This document shows, one piece after another, positions 45,646 through 55,647 of a stretch of DNA of 64,000 nucleotides; position 1 is the stretch's first letter, and every line of letters begins with the position of its first letter. Location: NCBI RefSeq assembly GCF_005502275.1, contig NZ_SWLZ01000014.1:56246-120245 (forward strand), in the 5' to 3' direction. Source of the DNA: Robertmurraya siralis (GTDB lineage Bacteria > Bacillota > Bacilli > Bacillales > Cytobacillaceae). The notes beneath the pieces were generated by a model. The model searched no databases. It worked only from the letters and a program-made list of their open reading frames with translations, and was not told the origin of the DNA. The translations under genes were made by a program, and so were the position numbers.

Positions 45646-46410
45646 ATGCTTAAAGTTTCAAAAGTAAGTAAAATTTACGAGGGAAAAATTGCTTACCGTG
45701 CCCTTACTGATATTAATCTTGAAATCGAAAAAGGTGAATTTGTTTCCATTATGGGTCCATCCGGAAGTGGAAAAACGACACTATTAAATATCATCTCTAC
45801 AAACGATGCACCCACAACGGGAGAAATCGAAATTGAAGGAACGAATCCACATAAGCTGAAGAAAAATGCTTTAGCACGCTTTCGCAGAAACGAATTAGGC
45901 TTTATTTTTCAGGATTTCAACTTACTTCATACGTTAACGGTTGAAGAAAATATTGTCCTTCCGCTGACATTAGAAGGTACGAGTGTGAGCGTAATGAAAG
46001 AAAAAGCTCATAAAATAGCCGAAAGTCTTGGCATTGCTTCCATTATGAACAAACGGACGTACGAAATTTCAGGAGGGCAGGCTCAGAGGGTTGCCATTGC
46101 CAGAGCAATGATTCATGAGCCGAAGCTTTTGTTAGCGGATGAGCCGACAGGGAATCTTGATTCGAAAGCATCAAAGGATGTTATGAAAATGCTTGTATCC
46201 ATCAATGAAAGGGAAGAAACGAGTCTGCTTATGGTAACACATGATCCGCAAGCAGCAAGTTATTCGGACCGAGTTATTTTTATCCGTGATGGTAAACTTC
46301 ATTCTGAAATTAATCGCGGGGAAAGCAGACAAGCATTTTTTCAAAAAATCATTGACATGCTTTCGTTGATGGGAGGAGAAGGCCATGACCTTTCGTCAGT
46401 TCGCGTTTAA
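45646..46410 (+). CDS. bceA: Bce-type ABC transporter ATPase
   Basis: 254 residues with Walker A GPSGSGKT, signature ISGGQAQRVAIARA and Walker B LLLADEPTGNLD, the MacB/LolD-like class. The start at 45646 follows GAGGAG. It overlaps the permease by 26 bases. Together they free cell-wall precursors from bacitracin-like or lantibiotic peptides and signal to the kinase. Confidence 0.88.
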   Translation: MLKVSKVSKIYEGKIAYRALTDINLEIEKGEFVSIMGPSGSGKTTLLNIISTNDAPTTGEIEIEGTNPHKLKKNALARFRRNELGFIFQDFNLLHTLTVEENIVLPLTLEGTSVSVMKEKAHKIAESLGIASIMNKRTYEISGGQAQRVAIARAMIHEPKLLLADEPTGNLDSKASKDVMKMLVSINEREETSLLMVTHDPQAASYSDRVIFIRDGKLHSEINRGESRQAFFQKIIDMLSLMGGEGHDLSSVRV

Positions 46411-48280
46411 CAATGTATTGCGCAATAAGCGATTGTATATTGCTTATTTTCTAAGCAGTATGTTCACCGTGATGGTATTCTTCACCTTTGCAATCTTTGC
46501 TTTTCATCCCGCTTTTTCAGGTGGAACCGTAAATGTAAACGCACTTTTTGGAATGGGAGTTGCAGGTGGAATCATCTATGTTTTCTCCTTCTTTTTTGTC
46601 CTATATTCAATGAGCTCTTTCTTACAGTCAAGGAAGAAGGAATTTGGATTGTTGATGATGTTAGGAGCATCAAATAGACAAATTCGCTTGATGGTATTTT
46701 TGGAAAATATCTTAATTGGCTTCGCAGCAACGGTCGGAGGAATCCTCGCAGGCCTTGTATTTGCAAAAGCAATTCTCTTAATTGCTGAAAATGTGTTAAT
46801 TGTAAATGAATCATTAGATTTTTATTTTCCAACTCTAGCTATTGTTGTAACTTTTGTTAGCTTTGTTATTCTCTTTTTCTGTATATCTATTTTTGTTTCA
46901 TTTGTTCTTCGTACAAAGAAATTAATTGATTTAATAAAAGGTGATAAACAATCGAAAGGAGAGCCAAAAGCATCCATTATTCTGTCAATATTTGCTGCAT
47001 TGCTTCTCATTGCTGGATATGGAATTGCTCTATACGTTAAGGGAATTCAAGTGGTCTTTGCGATGATTCCGGTTATTATCGTAGTCATATTGGGAACCTA
47101 TCTCCTTTTTACCCAATTGAGTGTATTTGTTATTAGGAAGTTAAAAAATAACCGATCGATCTTTTGGCGAAAAACAAATATGTTGTTGTTTTCTGACTTA
47201 TCCTTTCGAATGAAAGATAATGCAAGGACATTTTTTATGGTGTCCATCATATCAACGGTTGCTTTTAGCGCAATTGGAACATTATATGGATTTCAATCGT
47301 ACCTCACAAAAGGGGTAAAAGAAGCTAATCCATATACGATCACTTATAGCCCAAATCATAATGATAGTAAAGAAATCATTGAAAGTGATATTCAAAAAAT
47401 CAACGCTATCTTGGAGGAAGAACGTGTTGATGCGAAGATGGAGGCTCTGGAGTTAAACTATTTTGAGACTTCCTTACGAAATAATGGAGTATTAATTGCC
47501 AAGGCTTCTGATTATAATCGTTTTGCCGCCTTATTAGGGGAAGAAGAGCTTCAGCCAAAGGAAAATGAGGCCATTGTAGTTGAACAAAGTGATGTTATGC
47601 TACTGGAGGGGCAAAAAGCAAGCAAAACATTAATGGGAACAAATATTCAACTTGATAACGGACAAGAAATTAAACCGATTCGTGTTGTCGAAACGGAAGT
47701 AATTCGAGAGCTAAGTGGCTATTATGTTGTGAACGACAAGGTTTATGAGAAGCTAGGATCTCCAGTAAGAAATGCATTAACTGTTGTATGGGAAGCTAAG
47801 GAACCAGATATGGAACACATAACTGAAGCAGGAAAAAAAATAGTAGAACAATTAGAGAATAAAGCATTTTCTATCGATTATACTCTTTATGAAATTAATA
47901 AGGCATATGGCCCTATATTATTTATCGGCTTGTTTATTGGCCTCGTATTCTTCGTTTCTGCTGGAAGCTTTCTTTATTTCCGATTATTTACCGATTTAGA
48001 GGAAGAAAAGCGTAAATTCAGTTCTATATCCAAAATTGGCTTGACCCAATCCGAGTTAAATAAAGTTGTCAGCAGACAAGTCGCCCTTTTATTTTTCTCA
48101 CCGATTGTTGTCGCTTTAATTCACGGTGCTGTTGCCCTTACTTCATTATCCCGCATGTTTAATTACAATCTAATGCTTGAATCAACGATCGTATTAGGAA
48201 GCTTTGCCTTTATTCAAATGATTTACTTTTTGATTGTTCGCTATGTTTATGTAAGACAAGTAAAAAGAATGATCGTTTAA
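46385..48280 (+). CDS. bceB: Bce-type ABC transporter permease (FtsX domains)
   Basis: 631 residues with ten predicted helices and, between helices 7 and 8 (about residues 310-510), a large extracytoplasmic domain, the hallmark of BceB-type permeases that bind the peptide-target complex. N-terminal FRQFAFNNVLRNKRLYIAYFLSSMF is characteristic. The start lies inside bceA after GGGAGGAG. Confidence 0.87.
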   Translation: MTFRQFAFNNVLRNKRLYIAYFLSSMFTVMVFFTFAIFAFHPAFSGGTVNVNALFGMGVAGGIIYVFSFFFVLYSMSSFLQSRKKEFGLLMMLGASNRQIRLMVFLENILIGFAATVGGILAGLVFAKAILLIAENVLIVNESLDFYFPTLAIVVTFVSFVILFFCISIFVSFVLRTKKLIDLIKGDKQSKGEPKASIILSIFAALLLIAGYGIALYVKGIQVVFAMIPVIIVVILGTYLLFTQLSVFVIRKLKNNRSIFWRKTNMLLFSDLSFRMKDNARTFFMVSIISTVAFSAIGTLYGFQSYLTKGVKEANPYTITYSPNHNDSKEIIESDIQKINAILEEERVDAKMEALELNYFETSLRNNGVLIAKASDYNRFAALLGEEELQPKENEAIVVEQSDVMLLEGQKASKTLMGTNIQLDNGQEIKPIRVVETEVIRELSGYYVVNDKVYEKLGSPVRNALTVVWEAKEPDMEHITEAGKKIVEQLENKAFSIDYTLYEINKAYGPILFIGLFIGLVFFVSAGSFLYFRLFTDLEEEKRKFSSISKIGLTQSELNKVVSRQVALLFFSPIVVALIHGAVALTSLSRMFNYNLMLESTIVLGSFAFIQMIYFLIVRYVYVRQVKRMIV

Positions 48281-48338
48281 AGGAGAATGATTTTTAGAAA
48301 GGATAAAATCGCTCGTTGAAATAAAGAGGGTGTCCAAA

Positions 48339-48878
48339 ATGAAAATGGTAGATGGAAAAAATAAGCGATTTAAATTTGAAGACTGGATTAGAGAAAATGG
48401 TTCCTCCTTATCTCGGTTCATATATAAACAAGTACAAAATAAGGAATTAGCAGAGGATTTATATCAGGAAGTATTAATTTCAGCCTATTTAAATTTAGAG
48501 CAGTTTGAGGCGCGGGCTAATTTCAAGAGCTGGATATACAGGATTGCGGTCAATAAATGCCGTGATTTTTGGAGAAAACAAAAAACAGTGCAAAAGTTTT
48601 GGGAGGAAAAGGTTTTTCATTATGAAATGGAGTGTTCAATCCCGGAGCCTGAGGATTATGTGTTAACTAGATGTTCAATGGAGGAAATGCTTGATACAAT
48701 AAACGAGTTGCCAACCATTTATCGGGAGCCCATTCTTTTATATTATTTTAAGAATAACTCGTTATTAGAAATAAGCTCAGCAAAAAAATTACCGATATCA
48801 ACAGTGAAAACAAGGATGAGAAGAGCAAGAAATCAATTAAAAGAAAAGCCACAATTGACGGAAATGGTAGCTAATTAA
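48339..48878 (+). CDS. ECF-type sigma factor without adjacent anti-sigma
   Basis: About 179 residues with region 2 (LAEDLYQEVLISAYLNLEQFE...FKSWIYRIAVNKCRDFWRKQK) and region 4 (ELPTIYREPILLYYFKNNSLLEIS...STVKTRMRRARNQLKEK). The ATG at 48339 is 9 bases after AAAGAGG. No anti-sigma gene follows; the next 400 bases are non-coding and carry a terminator. It could be regulated from elsewhere or belong functionally to the Bce module it follows by 58 bases. Confidence 0.82.
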   Translation: MKMVDGKNKRFKFEDWIRENGSSLSRFIYKQVQNKELAEDLYQEVLISAYLNLEQFEARANFKSWIYRIAVNKCRDFWRKQKTVQKFWEEKVFHYEMECSIPEPEDYVLTRCSMEEMLDTINELPTIYREPILLYYFKNNSLLEISSAKKLPISTVKTRMRRARNQLKEKPQLTEMVAN

Positions 48879-49020
48879 CGTAGCTTGAAAAAGGGGGCTA
48901 ACTTTCGGTTATTAAAAAAGGTGTTTTTTCGTTCCCGCTCACCCGTTTTTCTCAACCGATCTGTGAGCTTACAGATATAAACAAAATTTTTAAGTTCCAA
49001 ACTCTCAAAGAATAATTCAA

Positions 49021-49067
49021 AAGGAAGTGGAGAAAAACGGTTTGTTTTCTCCACTTCCTTTATTTTG
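49021..49067 (+). terminator. Terminator after ECF sigma gene
   Basis: A perfect 16-bp stem, AAGGAAGTGGAGAAAA (49021-49036) and TTTTCTCCACTTCCTT (49045-49060), then TATTTTG. The flanking gap up to 49296 has no other feature I can support. Confidence 0.85.
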
Positions 49068-49296
49068 CTTTAGGGAATTTTGGACTTCGCTGTTGTTTGG
49101 AAGTGGTTATACACCTAGCATAAGCCGATGAAGCCTAATAAATCAGGGGGAGTATGGAACTGCATGCTTAACTTCGTTTCCCACCATTTCCAATCATAAT
49201 CAACAAATAGGTACATACAATGTCATATGCTGAATCTTAACCTAAATGAATGATAATACCTTGAAGACTTTCACCAAAAAATTTAGGAGGGATTTT

Positions 49297-51369
49297 GTGA
49301 TTAATCTACCGATCGATGAGCCTGTAATGATATTTGCCTTGGCAATGGTTATTTTCTTTTTCACGCCAATATTGATGAAAAAAATGAAAATACCAGGTAT
49401 CATTGGTCCGATCTTAGCAGGTGTTATCATTGGTCCACATGGATTCCATCTGTTAGAAAGGGATCAAACAATTGTTTTGTTAGGGACGATAGGCCTGTTG
49501 TTTATCATTTTTATTGCAGGTCTGGAATTAGATATTGATGGATTTAAAAAATATCGGAGGCGAAGTATTCTTTTTGGCACACTTTCTTTTACGATTCCAT
49601 TTATTTTAGGAACGGCTGTCGGAATTGTTTTTGACTATAGTTTAACAGCGTCAATCCTTTTAGGATCTATTCTGGGCTCGCACACGTTGTTAGCTTATCC
49701 GATTGCAAGCAGATTCGGGATTGCCAAAAATAAAGCGGTCACAGCGGCGGTTGGAGGGACGCTGCTAACGGATATGTTCGCTTTATTAATTTTAGCAATC
49801 GTTACGGGTGCAGCCGCAGGCCAGCTATCATTCATTTTTTGGCTAAAAATGATTATCTCTCTCGTTGTTTTTGTGGCATTAATCTTGTGGGGAACCCCAA
49901 AATTATCAAGCTGGTTTTTCCGAAATGCAGATAATGAAGGAGTAACCAATTTTACGTATGTAATGGTAGTTCTTTTTGTTTCAGGTTTTTTAGCTATTGT
50001 TGCTGGGATGCAACCGATTATCGGAGCGTTTTTGGCAGGGTTGGCACTGAATCGTTTTGTACTTGAGCATGGAACTTTAATGAACCGGATTCGTTTCTTA
50101 GGTAATGCCCTCTTTATTCCCTTCTTTTTGTTATCAGTAGGGATGCTAATGGATTTAAGCGTACTCTTTCATGATCCGAAGTCATGGATCATTACAATTA
50201 CCATTGTGGTGTCAGTAATTATAGGGAAAGCATCTGCCCCCTTCATTATCAGGAGAATTTATAATTATTCAAAAACAGAACAGAATGTAATGGTTGGTTT
50301 AACAATACCGCAAGCTGCTGCAACACTTGCATCCACATTGGTTGGCTATGAGGTGGGATTGCTTGATCAAGCCACTGTGAACGCAGTCATCATCATGATT
50401 CTTTTAACATGTATCGTTGGCCCATACTTAGTTGAAAAATACGGAAGGAAATTGGCATTAAAGGAGGAGCAGCAGCCTAGCGAAAGAAGCGAAGGGCCGG
50501 AGCGAATTCTCATTCCATTAGCAAATCCGCAGACTATGGAGTCTTTAATCGATTTGGCAAATTTATTGAAACAGACCAATACAGCAGACCAACCTTTATA
50601 TACGCTTACGGTTGTCCAAAAAGATATAAAGGCAGCACAGAATGAAGTAGCGCATGCAGAAAAGATGTTGGACCATGCTGTCATGTACGCCTCAGGTGCT
50701 GAAATTCCAGTTCGTCCTATTACGAGAGTTGAACATAATGTTGCGAATGGGATTATAAGAGCGATTACAGAAGAAAGAATTAATATGGTTGTGATTGGCT
50801 GGGATGCGGAAAGGAAATCAAATAAATTATTTGGAAGTATTATTGACCGTTTTGTCGACCAAACCAATCAAACCATATTAGTCTCAAAATTAAGTCAGCC
50901 GCTTCAAACAACCAGGCGAATGATCTTAATCATTCCATATGGAGCCGATCATAAGCCTGGATTTATTGAAGCATTGTTTCGGATAAAATTATTGACCAGT
51001 CGATTAAGTGCTTCCCTTTGCGTTCTAGTAATCAATGATTCTATCGAAACCTATGAAAAATATTTACAGAGGACGAAGCCAGATCCACCTACTGAATTAA
51101 TAAAATTATATAGTTGGCACAGCTTACAAACAGAGTATGTTTCGATGTTTAAACCGGACGATCTAATTGTCATTATGAGTGCCAGAAAAGGAACAATTGC
51201 GTGGCACCCTGAACTGGAAGTGCTGCCGAAACGCTTGGCAAAAATCAATCAACAGAGTTTTATTGTCTATTATCCAGCTGAAGAAAAGGAAGTTGATATA
51301 AGAGGTTCAAGAGGAATTGAAATTCCAAAGGAAATGTTATTTAAAAAAGACTATGAGGATTATGAATAA
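49297..51369 (+). CDS. CPA2-family cation/proton antiporter with UspA-like domains
   Basis: 690 residues. The N-terminal Na+/H+ exchanger domain (about 1-380) has roughly 12 helices and GLELDIDGFK, GSHTLLAYP and PQAAATLASTLVG. The C-terminal cytoplasmic part (about 400-670) has two universal-stress-like domains. A GTG at 49297 after AGGAGGG is the likely start; an ATG at 49246 has no such site. It probably exchanges Na+ or K+ for protons. Monocistronic. Confidence 0.85.
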   Translation: MINLPIDEPVMIFALAMVIFFFTPILMKKMKIPGIIGPILAGVIIGPHGFHLLERDQTIVLLGTIGLLFIIFIAGLELDIDGFKKYRRRSILFGTLSFTIPFILGTAVGIVFDYSLTASILLGSILGSHTLLAYPIASRFGIAKNKAVTAAVGGTLLTDMFALLILAIVTGAAAGQLSFIFWLKMIISLVVFVALILWGTPKLSSWFFRNADNEGVTNFTYVMVVLFVSGFLAIVAGMQPIIGAFLAGLALNRFVLEHGTLMNRIRFLGNALFIPFFLLSVGMLMDLSVLFHDPKSWIITITIVVSVIIGKASAPFIIRRIYNYSKTEQNVMVGLTIPQAAATLASTLVGYEVGLLDQATVNAVIIMILLTCIVGPYLVEKYGRKLALKEEQQPSERSEGPERILIPLANPQTMESLIDLANLLKQTNTADQPLYTLTVVQKDIKAAQNEVAHAEKMLDHAVMYASGAEIPVRPITRVEHNVANGIIRAITEERINMVVIGWDAERKSNKLFGSIIDRFVDQTNQTILVSKLSQPLQTTRRMILIIPYGADHKPGFIEALFRIKLLTSRLSASLCVLVINDSIETYEKYLQRTKPDPPTELIKLYSWHSLQTEYVSMFKPDDLIVIMSARKGTIAWHPELEVLPKRLAKINQQSFIVYYPAEEKEVDIRGSRGIEIPKEMLFKKDYEDYE

Positions 51370-51540
51370 TGAATGGATACAAACAAAGAAGAGCGGATAG
51401 GGAGCATGGAAATGAATCACCTGCGTTTTTAGTTTTTATTATGATTTTCTGCTTAGGAGATGCTCACTCTTTTCAGAATGAATAATTGGTTTAAATCCAC
51501 CTAACTCAATCCAGTTGATTTGACCATTTTCTAATATTGA

Positions 51541-51686
51541 TCAGCCTACAGTACTTTGCAGCTCTCCTAGAAAGAAATAGTTGTCGGGACTTGTCCCGTG
51601 TAGTAACCCTGATACAGCACTAAAAAGGATTATCATAACCCCACAATAAATAATGCATTCGTAACAGGGTTATTTTTTTTTGTCAT
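51541..51686 (-). pseudogene. Small membrane protein, probably frameshifted
   Basis: From an ATG at 51686, preceded by a perfect AAGGAGG, the frame reads MTKKNNPVTNALFIVGL and stops at 51633. An overlapping frame (ATG at 51636, stop at 51541) continues the hydrophobic sequence as MIILFSAVSGLLHG and then SPDNYFFLGELQ. Joined, they form a plausible one-helix protein of about 48 residues broken by a one-base shift. The ATGA overlap also allows two coupled peptides. The rest of 51370-52140 shows no supported gene; a 28-codon GTG frame near 51886 is not convincing. Confidence 0.4.
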
Positions 51687-52140
51687 TTGCTTTCCTCCTT
51701 TATCTATTTAAGGGTATTGTAGCATGTCTCCATTTTTACAGGTATTTTGAATTCGGTTATAAAACGTTTTCATTTTTTAACGAAAGAAATTAGAATAATG
51801 GTTGGCAATTTAATAGTTATATCACAAGGAGCATTATTCATGGGTTAACGGAAAGGCAAGCGGTCTTCATTAATGGGGAGAACAAGTGAACAGCAAGTTA
51901 GAACAAGAAAATGTTGATCCGTGGCAAGCGTCAAAATTGTTTCAAATAATTGAATATGAGCAGGCGGGATAAGGCAGGTAGTTATAGGCTGACCCACCTT
52001 TTTTCTTTGTGTCTAAAAATTCTTAATTTATATAAAATTTATATTTGCTGACCTGATCTTGTGCTATATTAAAGAAGTATCCGGGTTTACTCAGCAAGCC
52101 TCAAAATTCTTTATTTTAACGAGCGAGGAGCATATTGCCA

Positions 52141-53055
52141 ATGGGGAAAATTATCGAAGTTTCTGCCTTAAAGAAATCGTATGGAAGGATTGAGGCGGTT
52201 AAAGGAATTGATTTTTATGTGGAAGAAGGGGCGCTATTCGCATTTTTGGGTCCGAATGGAGCTGGGAAATCTACGACGATTGATATTCTTAGCACATTAT
52301 TAAAGCCGGATGGAGGGCATGTCAGCATCAATCAACATCAGCTTGGTTTGAATGATAGCGATATTCGTTCTGAATTGGGAATTGTCTTTCAAACAAGTCT
52401 TTTAGACGATTTATTAACAGTGAAAGAAAATCTCATATGCCGTGGCAGTCTATATGGATTGTCAGGTCAGGAATTGAAAGAAAGAATGGAGTATGCCATT
52501 GATTATACAGAGGTTCGGGGTTTTCTAAATCAGCCCTATGGCAAGTTATCTGGCGGACAAAGAAGAAGGGCAGATATCGCAAGGGCACTGATTAACAAAC
52601 CGAAAATCCTAATATTAGATGAACCGACTACGGGACTTGACCCTCAAACAAGACAGAGAGTTTGGGAAACGATTCGCCAAATTCAAAGAGAAACGGGGAT
52701 GACGGTTTTTCTTACCACCCATTATATGGAGGAAGCCGCGCAAGCTGACTATGTTGTTGTGATTGATAATGGTGAGGTTGTAGCAAAGGGAACACCATCA
52801 GAACTGAAGGAAAAATATAGTTCGGACTATTTGGAGATTCATGGCTCTGATATAGAGAAATTAATTACCTTGATGGAAAAGGAAGGATATGAATATGAAC
52901 GAAAAGTGGATACGTTAACGATAAAATTGAATGCGACGATAGAAGCTTTGCCAATTTTAGAGCAATGCAAAGAAGATATCATTGGTTTTCAAGTAGTAAA
53001 AGGAACGATGGATGATGTGTTTATCACGATTACAGGAAAAGGATTAAGAGAATGA
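52141..53055 (+). CDS. Drug-type ABC exporter ATPase (DrrA-like)
   Basis: 304 residues with Walker A GPNGAGKST, signature LSGGQRRRADIARA, Walker B ILILDEPTTGLDP and switch TTHYMEEA, then a C-terminal domain of about 90 residues as in DrrA/CcmA exporters. The ATG at 52141 is preferred over a TTG two codons before; AGGAG lies upstream of both. It overlaps the permease by ATGA. Confidence 0.87.
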   Translation: MGKIIEVSALKKSYGRIEAVKGIDFYVEEGALFAFLGPNGAGKSTTIDILSTLLKPDGGHVSINQHQLGLNDSDIRSELGIVFQTSLLDDLLTVKENLICRGSLYGLSGQELKERMEYAIDYTEVRGFLNQPYGKLSGGQRRRADIARALINKPKILILDEPTTGLDPQTRQRVWETIRQIQRETGMTVFLTTHYMEEAAQADYVVVIDNGEVVAKGTPSELKEKYSSDYLEIHGSDIEKLITLMEKEGYEYERKVDTLTIKLNATIEALPILEQCKEDIIGFQVVKGTMDDVFITITGKGLRE

Positions 53056-53906
53056 GGCATTTAGTGAAACGGAATTTGTTGATGTTTTTTCGCGATAAGG
53101 CCGGTGTGTTTTTCTCCCTATTGAGTGTACTTATTGTAATAGGATTGTATTTATTATTTTTGGGAGATGTGATGAAAAGTAATTTCGATGGTGTAAAAGG
53201 AGCAGGAACATTAATAGATTCTTGGTTGATGGCAGGTGTCATCGCAATTGCGCCAATTACGACTGGAATAAGTGCATTGAGTAATATGGTAGAGGATCGG
53301 AAACTGAAGATTGATAAAGATTTCTTCGCTTCACCTATTAAAAGAAGTAGTTTAGCTGGCAGCTATATTTTAAGCTGTTTTGTGATCAGTTTGCTATTGA
53401 CAATGATCACTCTGATTTTTGCACAGCTTTATATTGTCATAAATGGGGGGGATTTCCTTACTTGGTCTGCTTTAGCAAAAGTATTGGCTATAATCATTTT
53501 ATATGATTTCCTCTCTGTCTTCATGCTTTACTATTTTGTCTCTTTTTTCAAAAGCAGCAATGCTTTTTCTGCTGCAGCAACCATTATTGGAACGTTAATC
53601 GGTTTTTTAACGGGAATTTATATTCCCATTGGTAGTTTACCTGAGGCAGTACAATGGCTTGTAAAAATATTTCCACCTTCCCATGCTGCTATGATGCTTC
53701 GTGATACCATGATGGGCCCATCCGAACAACTTGTCTTTGATGGTGCTCCGGCAGCGGCAATGGAGGAATTCCGTTTATTGATGGGCTCTGTATTTGAAAT
53801 TGGTGGATTTACCGTCCAATGGTGGCATAGTATTTTATATTTATTGATAATCGGGCTAATGTTCTTTGTATTAACTTTATGGAAAATGTCTAAGAAAAAA
53901 GGATAG
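53052..53906 (+). CDS. ABC-2 type permease of the drug exporter
   Basis: 284 residues with six helices and an ABC-2 signature region near TGIYIPIGSLPEAVQWLVKIFPPSHAAMM. It forms the exporter with the ATPase upstream. The imperfect palindrome GGTACTGA...TCAGTACC after its stop (about 53914-53938) lacks a U-run. Confidence 0.85.
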   Translation: MRHLVKRNLLMFFRDKAGVFFSLLSVLIVIGLYLLFLGDVMKSNFDGVKGAGTLIDSWLMAGVIAIAPITTGISALSNMVEDRKLKIDKDFFASPIKRSSLAGSYILSCFVISLLLTMITLIFAQLYIVINGGDFLTWSALAKVLAIIILYDFLSVFMLYYFVSFFKSSNAFSAAATIIGTLIGFLTGIYIPIGSLPEAVQWLVKIFPPSHAAMMLRDTMMGPSEQLVFDGAPAAAMEEFRLLMGSVFEIGGFTVQWWHSILYLLIIGLMFFVLTLWKMSKKKG

Positions 53907-53956
53907 TTACCGATGGTACTGATTGCCCTTTGATCCAGTCAGTACCACCAGTTCTT

Positions 53957-54352
53957 CTAGAACATTCCGTATTCATTAGGTGAATCCTTTGGAATTGCTT
54001 GACCTATATCCCATAACTCAACAATTTGCTCGCCGTCAAAGCAAAAGATATGTACCACTGCCCCGCCGATGTCCTCTGAATCTTGCTGTACATGAGAATG
54101 CACAGCAACGATTTCTCCTTCTGCGATCACCCGTTTTATCTCGAATTTTTTGTTAGGTGCCGATGCTGAACTTTCTTCCATTGCATGCATAAGTGATGGA
54201 GCATCACCGCAAAAATATGGATTGTGGTGAGTGAAATTAGCGCTTATATACTGCTCGTACGCTGTTCGCACTTTCCCAGCAGCAACTAATTGTAAAAAAG
54301 AGACTGCTATTTCTTTGTAAGAGGATTCTAGTTTTTTTTGTTCTGCACTCAT
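53957..54352 (-). CDS. SnoaL-like (NTF2-fold) protein
   Basis: 131 residues resembling the SnoaL/polyketide-cyclase-like NTF2 family: YISANFTHHNPYF near the pocket and IVAVHSHVQQ, AVVHIFCFDGEQIVELWDIGQ in the sheet. Many members are stand-alone proteins of unknown substrate. GGGAGTGAT precedes the ATG. Confidence 0.75.
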   Translation of the reverse strand: MSAEQKKLESSYKEIAVSFLQLVAAGKVRTAYEQYISANFTHHNPYFCGDAPSLMHAMEESSASAPNKKFEIKRVIAEGEIVAVHSHVQQDSEDIGGAVVHIFCFDGEQIVELWDIGQAIPKDSPNEYGMF

Positions 54353-54671
54353 TTTATCACTCCCACTCCTTTATAACTAAAATTAATGAAAGTTTATGGT
54401 ATGTGGTCAGCAATGTCAATTCGTAAAGCAAGTTTTATGTTACGTGCTGTTGAAAGCAGGTGTTCTAGCACTTTTCATTTATGTAGAAAGAGATAGGCTG
54501 ACGAAAGGAAGAATTAAAGGGGTGAGTGGGTTATGCTCGATTCTGCCTATTGTTGAAATTATGGATCGTATGATTTAATAAAAGGACTTGATAAAATGTT
54601 GATGGACACCTTTTAAAGATTGTGAAAATGATTACGTGAATGAATATATGAGAAAACAAGAAGGAGTCGAT

Positions 54672-55322
54672 ATGATGATTAAAGATAAATTGAATTTAAG
54701 TAAATATAAAAATATGGCTGTCTTAAATCAACCAGGTGATTATGATATTTTTACTGACAATAAGGCGGCGCTTTCTGGAGAGCATGACGCGATCTTTATT
54801 TTTGTCGAATCACTTGAGGAAATGGTTGAGTATACGCAGAAAATAATCAATGAGCAGCAGCTGCTAGAAAAAGGATATTTATTTTTTGCCTATCCAAAAA
54901 AAGGGAATAAAAAGTATGAAACATTTGTCCACAGAGATGAGATCTTTCCAGCAATGAAAGTTGGGGAAGATGGCTATGTAAATGACAGTGATATGAAGTT
55001 TTCAAGGATGGTGAGTATGGATGAAGTATTCACAGTTGTTGGATTGAAGCGTGAGAAAAAGAAAGCTAAAAAATCTCCGGCTGCGAGCCAGTCTGTTGCC
55101 GCTTATGAGGACAAAATTGAAGACGTTGAGAAGCTATTAACGGACCATCCTGTTGAACTGGATTTCTATCGGAGTTTAACACCTGGTTATCAAAGAGATT
55201 GGGCTCGTTATATTTTCTCTGCCAAACAACAGAAGACGCGGGAAAAACGCCAGGAGCAAATGGTCGAGATATTATCACAGGGATATAAATCCTTTGATTT
55301 ATTTCGGCAAAAGAAGAAGTAG
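54672..55322 (+). CDS. YdeI/OmdA-family protein
   Basis: 216 residues. The C-terminal ~65 residues (LTPGYQRDWARYIFSAKQQKTREKR and QGYKSF) match the YdeI/OmpD-associated family; the N-terminal two-thirds is a conserved but unnamed alpha/beta region. The double ATG at 54672/54675 follows AAGGAG, so longer frames upstream are ignored. Function unknown. Confidence 0.7.
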   Translation: MMIKDKLNLSKYKNMAVLNQPGDYDIFTDNKAALSGEHDAIFIFVESLEEMVEYTQKIINEQQLLEKGYLFFAYPKKGNKKYETFVHRDEIFPAMKVGEDGYVNDSDMKFSRMVSMDEVFTVVGLKREKKKAKKSPAASQSVAAYEDKIEDVEKLLTDHPVELDFYRSLTPGYQRDWARYIFSAKQQKTREKRQEQMVEILSQGYKSFDLFRQKKK

Positions 55323-55376
55323 GTTATAGTTCTGATAGAAAGGTAATAAAATACATCTTTTTCTTTATTCCATGCC

Positions 55377-55517
55377 ATGAATGAAATGATAATAATTTTA
55401 GTTGGATATTTTTCGTATACTCCTTTTTACATGATTGATATTCATATGTTAATGAAAGAATGGGATAGTTATACGGAAATTTTAAGGCGTTCTTTTTATA
55501 AAGAGGAGGAGCAATAG
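55377..55517 (+). CDS. Possible small protein, 46 residues
   Basis: An open frame starting MNEMIIILVGYFSYTPFYM, with an acidic/basic tail ending EEEQ. No convincing ribosome site precedes it. AAGAGGAGGAG at its 3' end precedes a 19-codon frame at about 55522. Either may be chance or a relic. Confidence 0.25.
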   Translation: MNEMIIILVGYFSYTPFYMIDIHMLMKEWDSYTEILRRSFYKEEEQ

Positions 55518-55647
55518 GTAAATGACAGGAAATATCATTCCTTTTGCTCCAGATTGTTTAATACCTAGGGGAAATTATTGAAACAATTAGTATTTACAAT
55601 GTTTGTGCTTTCATATTTGCAGCTGTATTGTATAATGAGACCGCTTT

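Noticed and set aside
51886..51972. 28-codon GTG frame before the drug exporter
   Set aside because: Very short, no family resemblance and only a weak GGAG upstream; it may be a relic but cannot be supported.
54396..54578. 60-codon frame upstream of the YdeI-like gene
   Set aside because: No ribosome site, no recognisable features, and Cys/Val-rich random-looking sequence.
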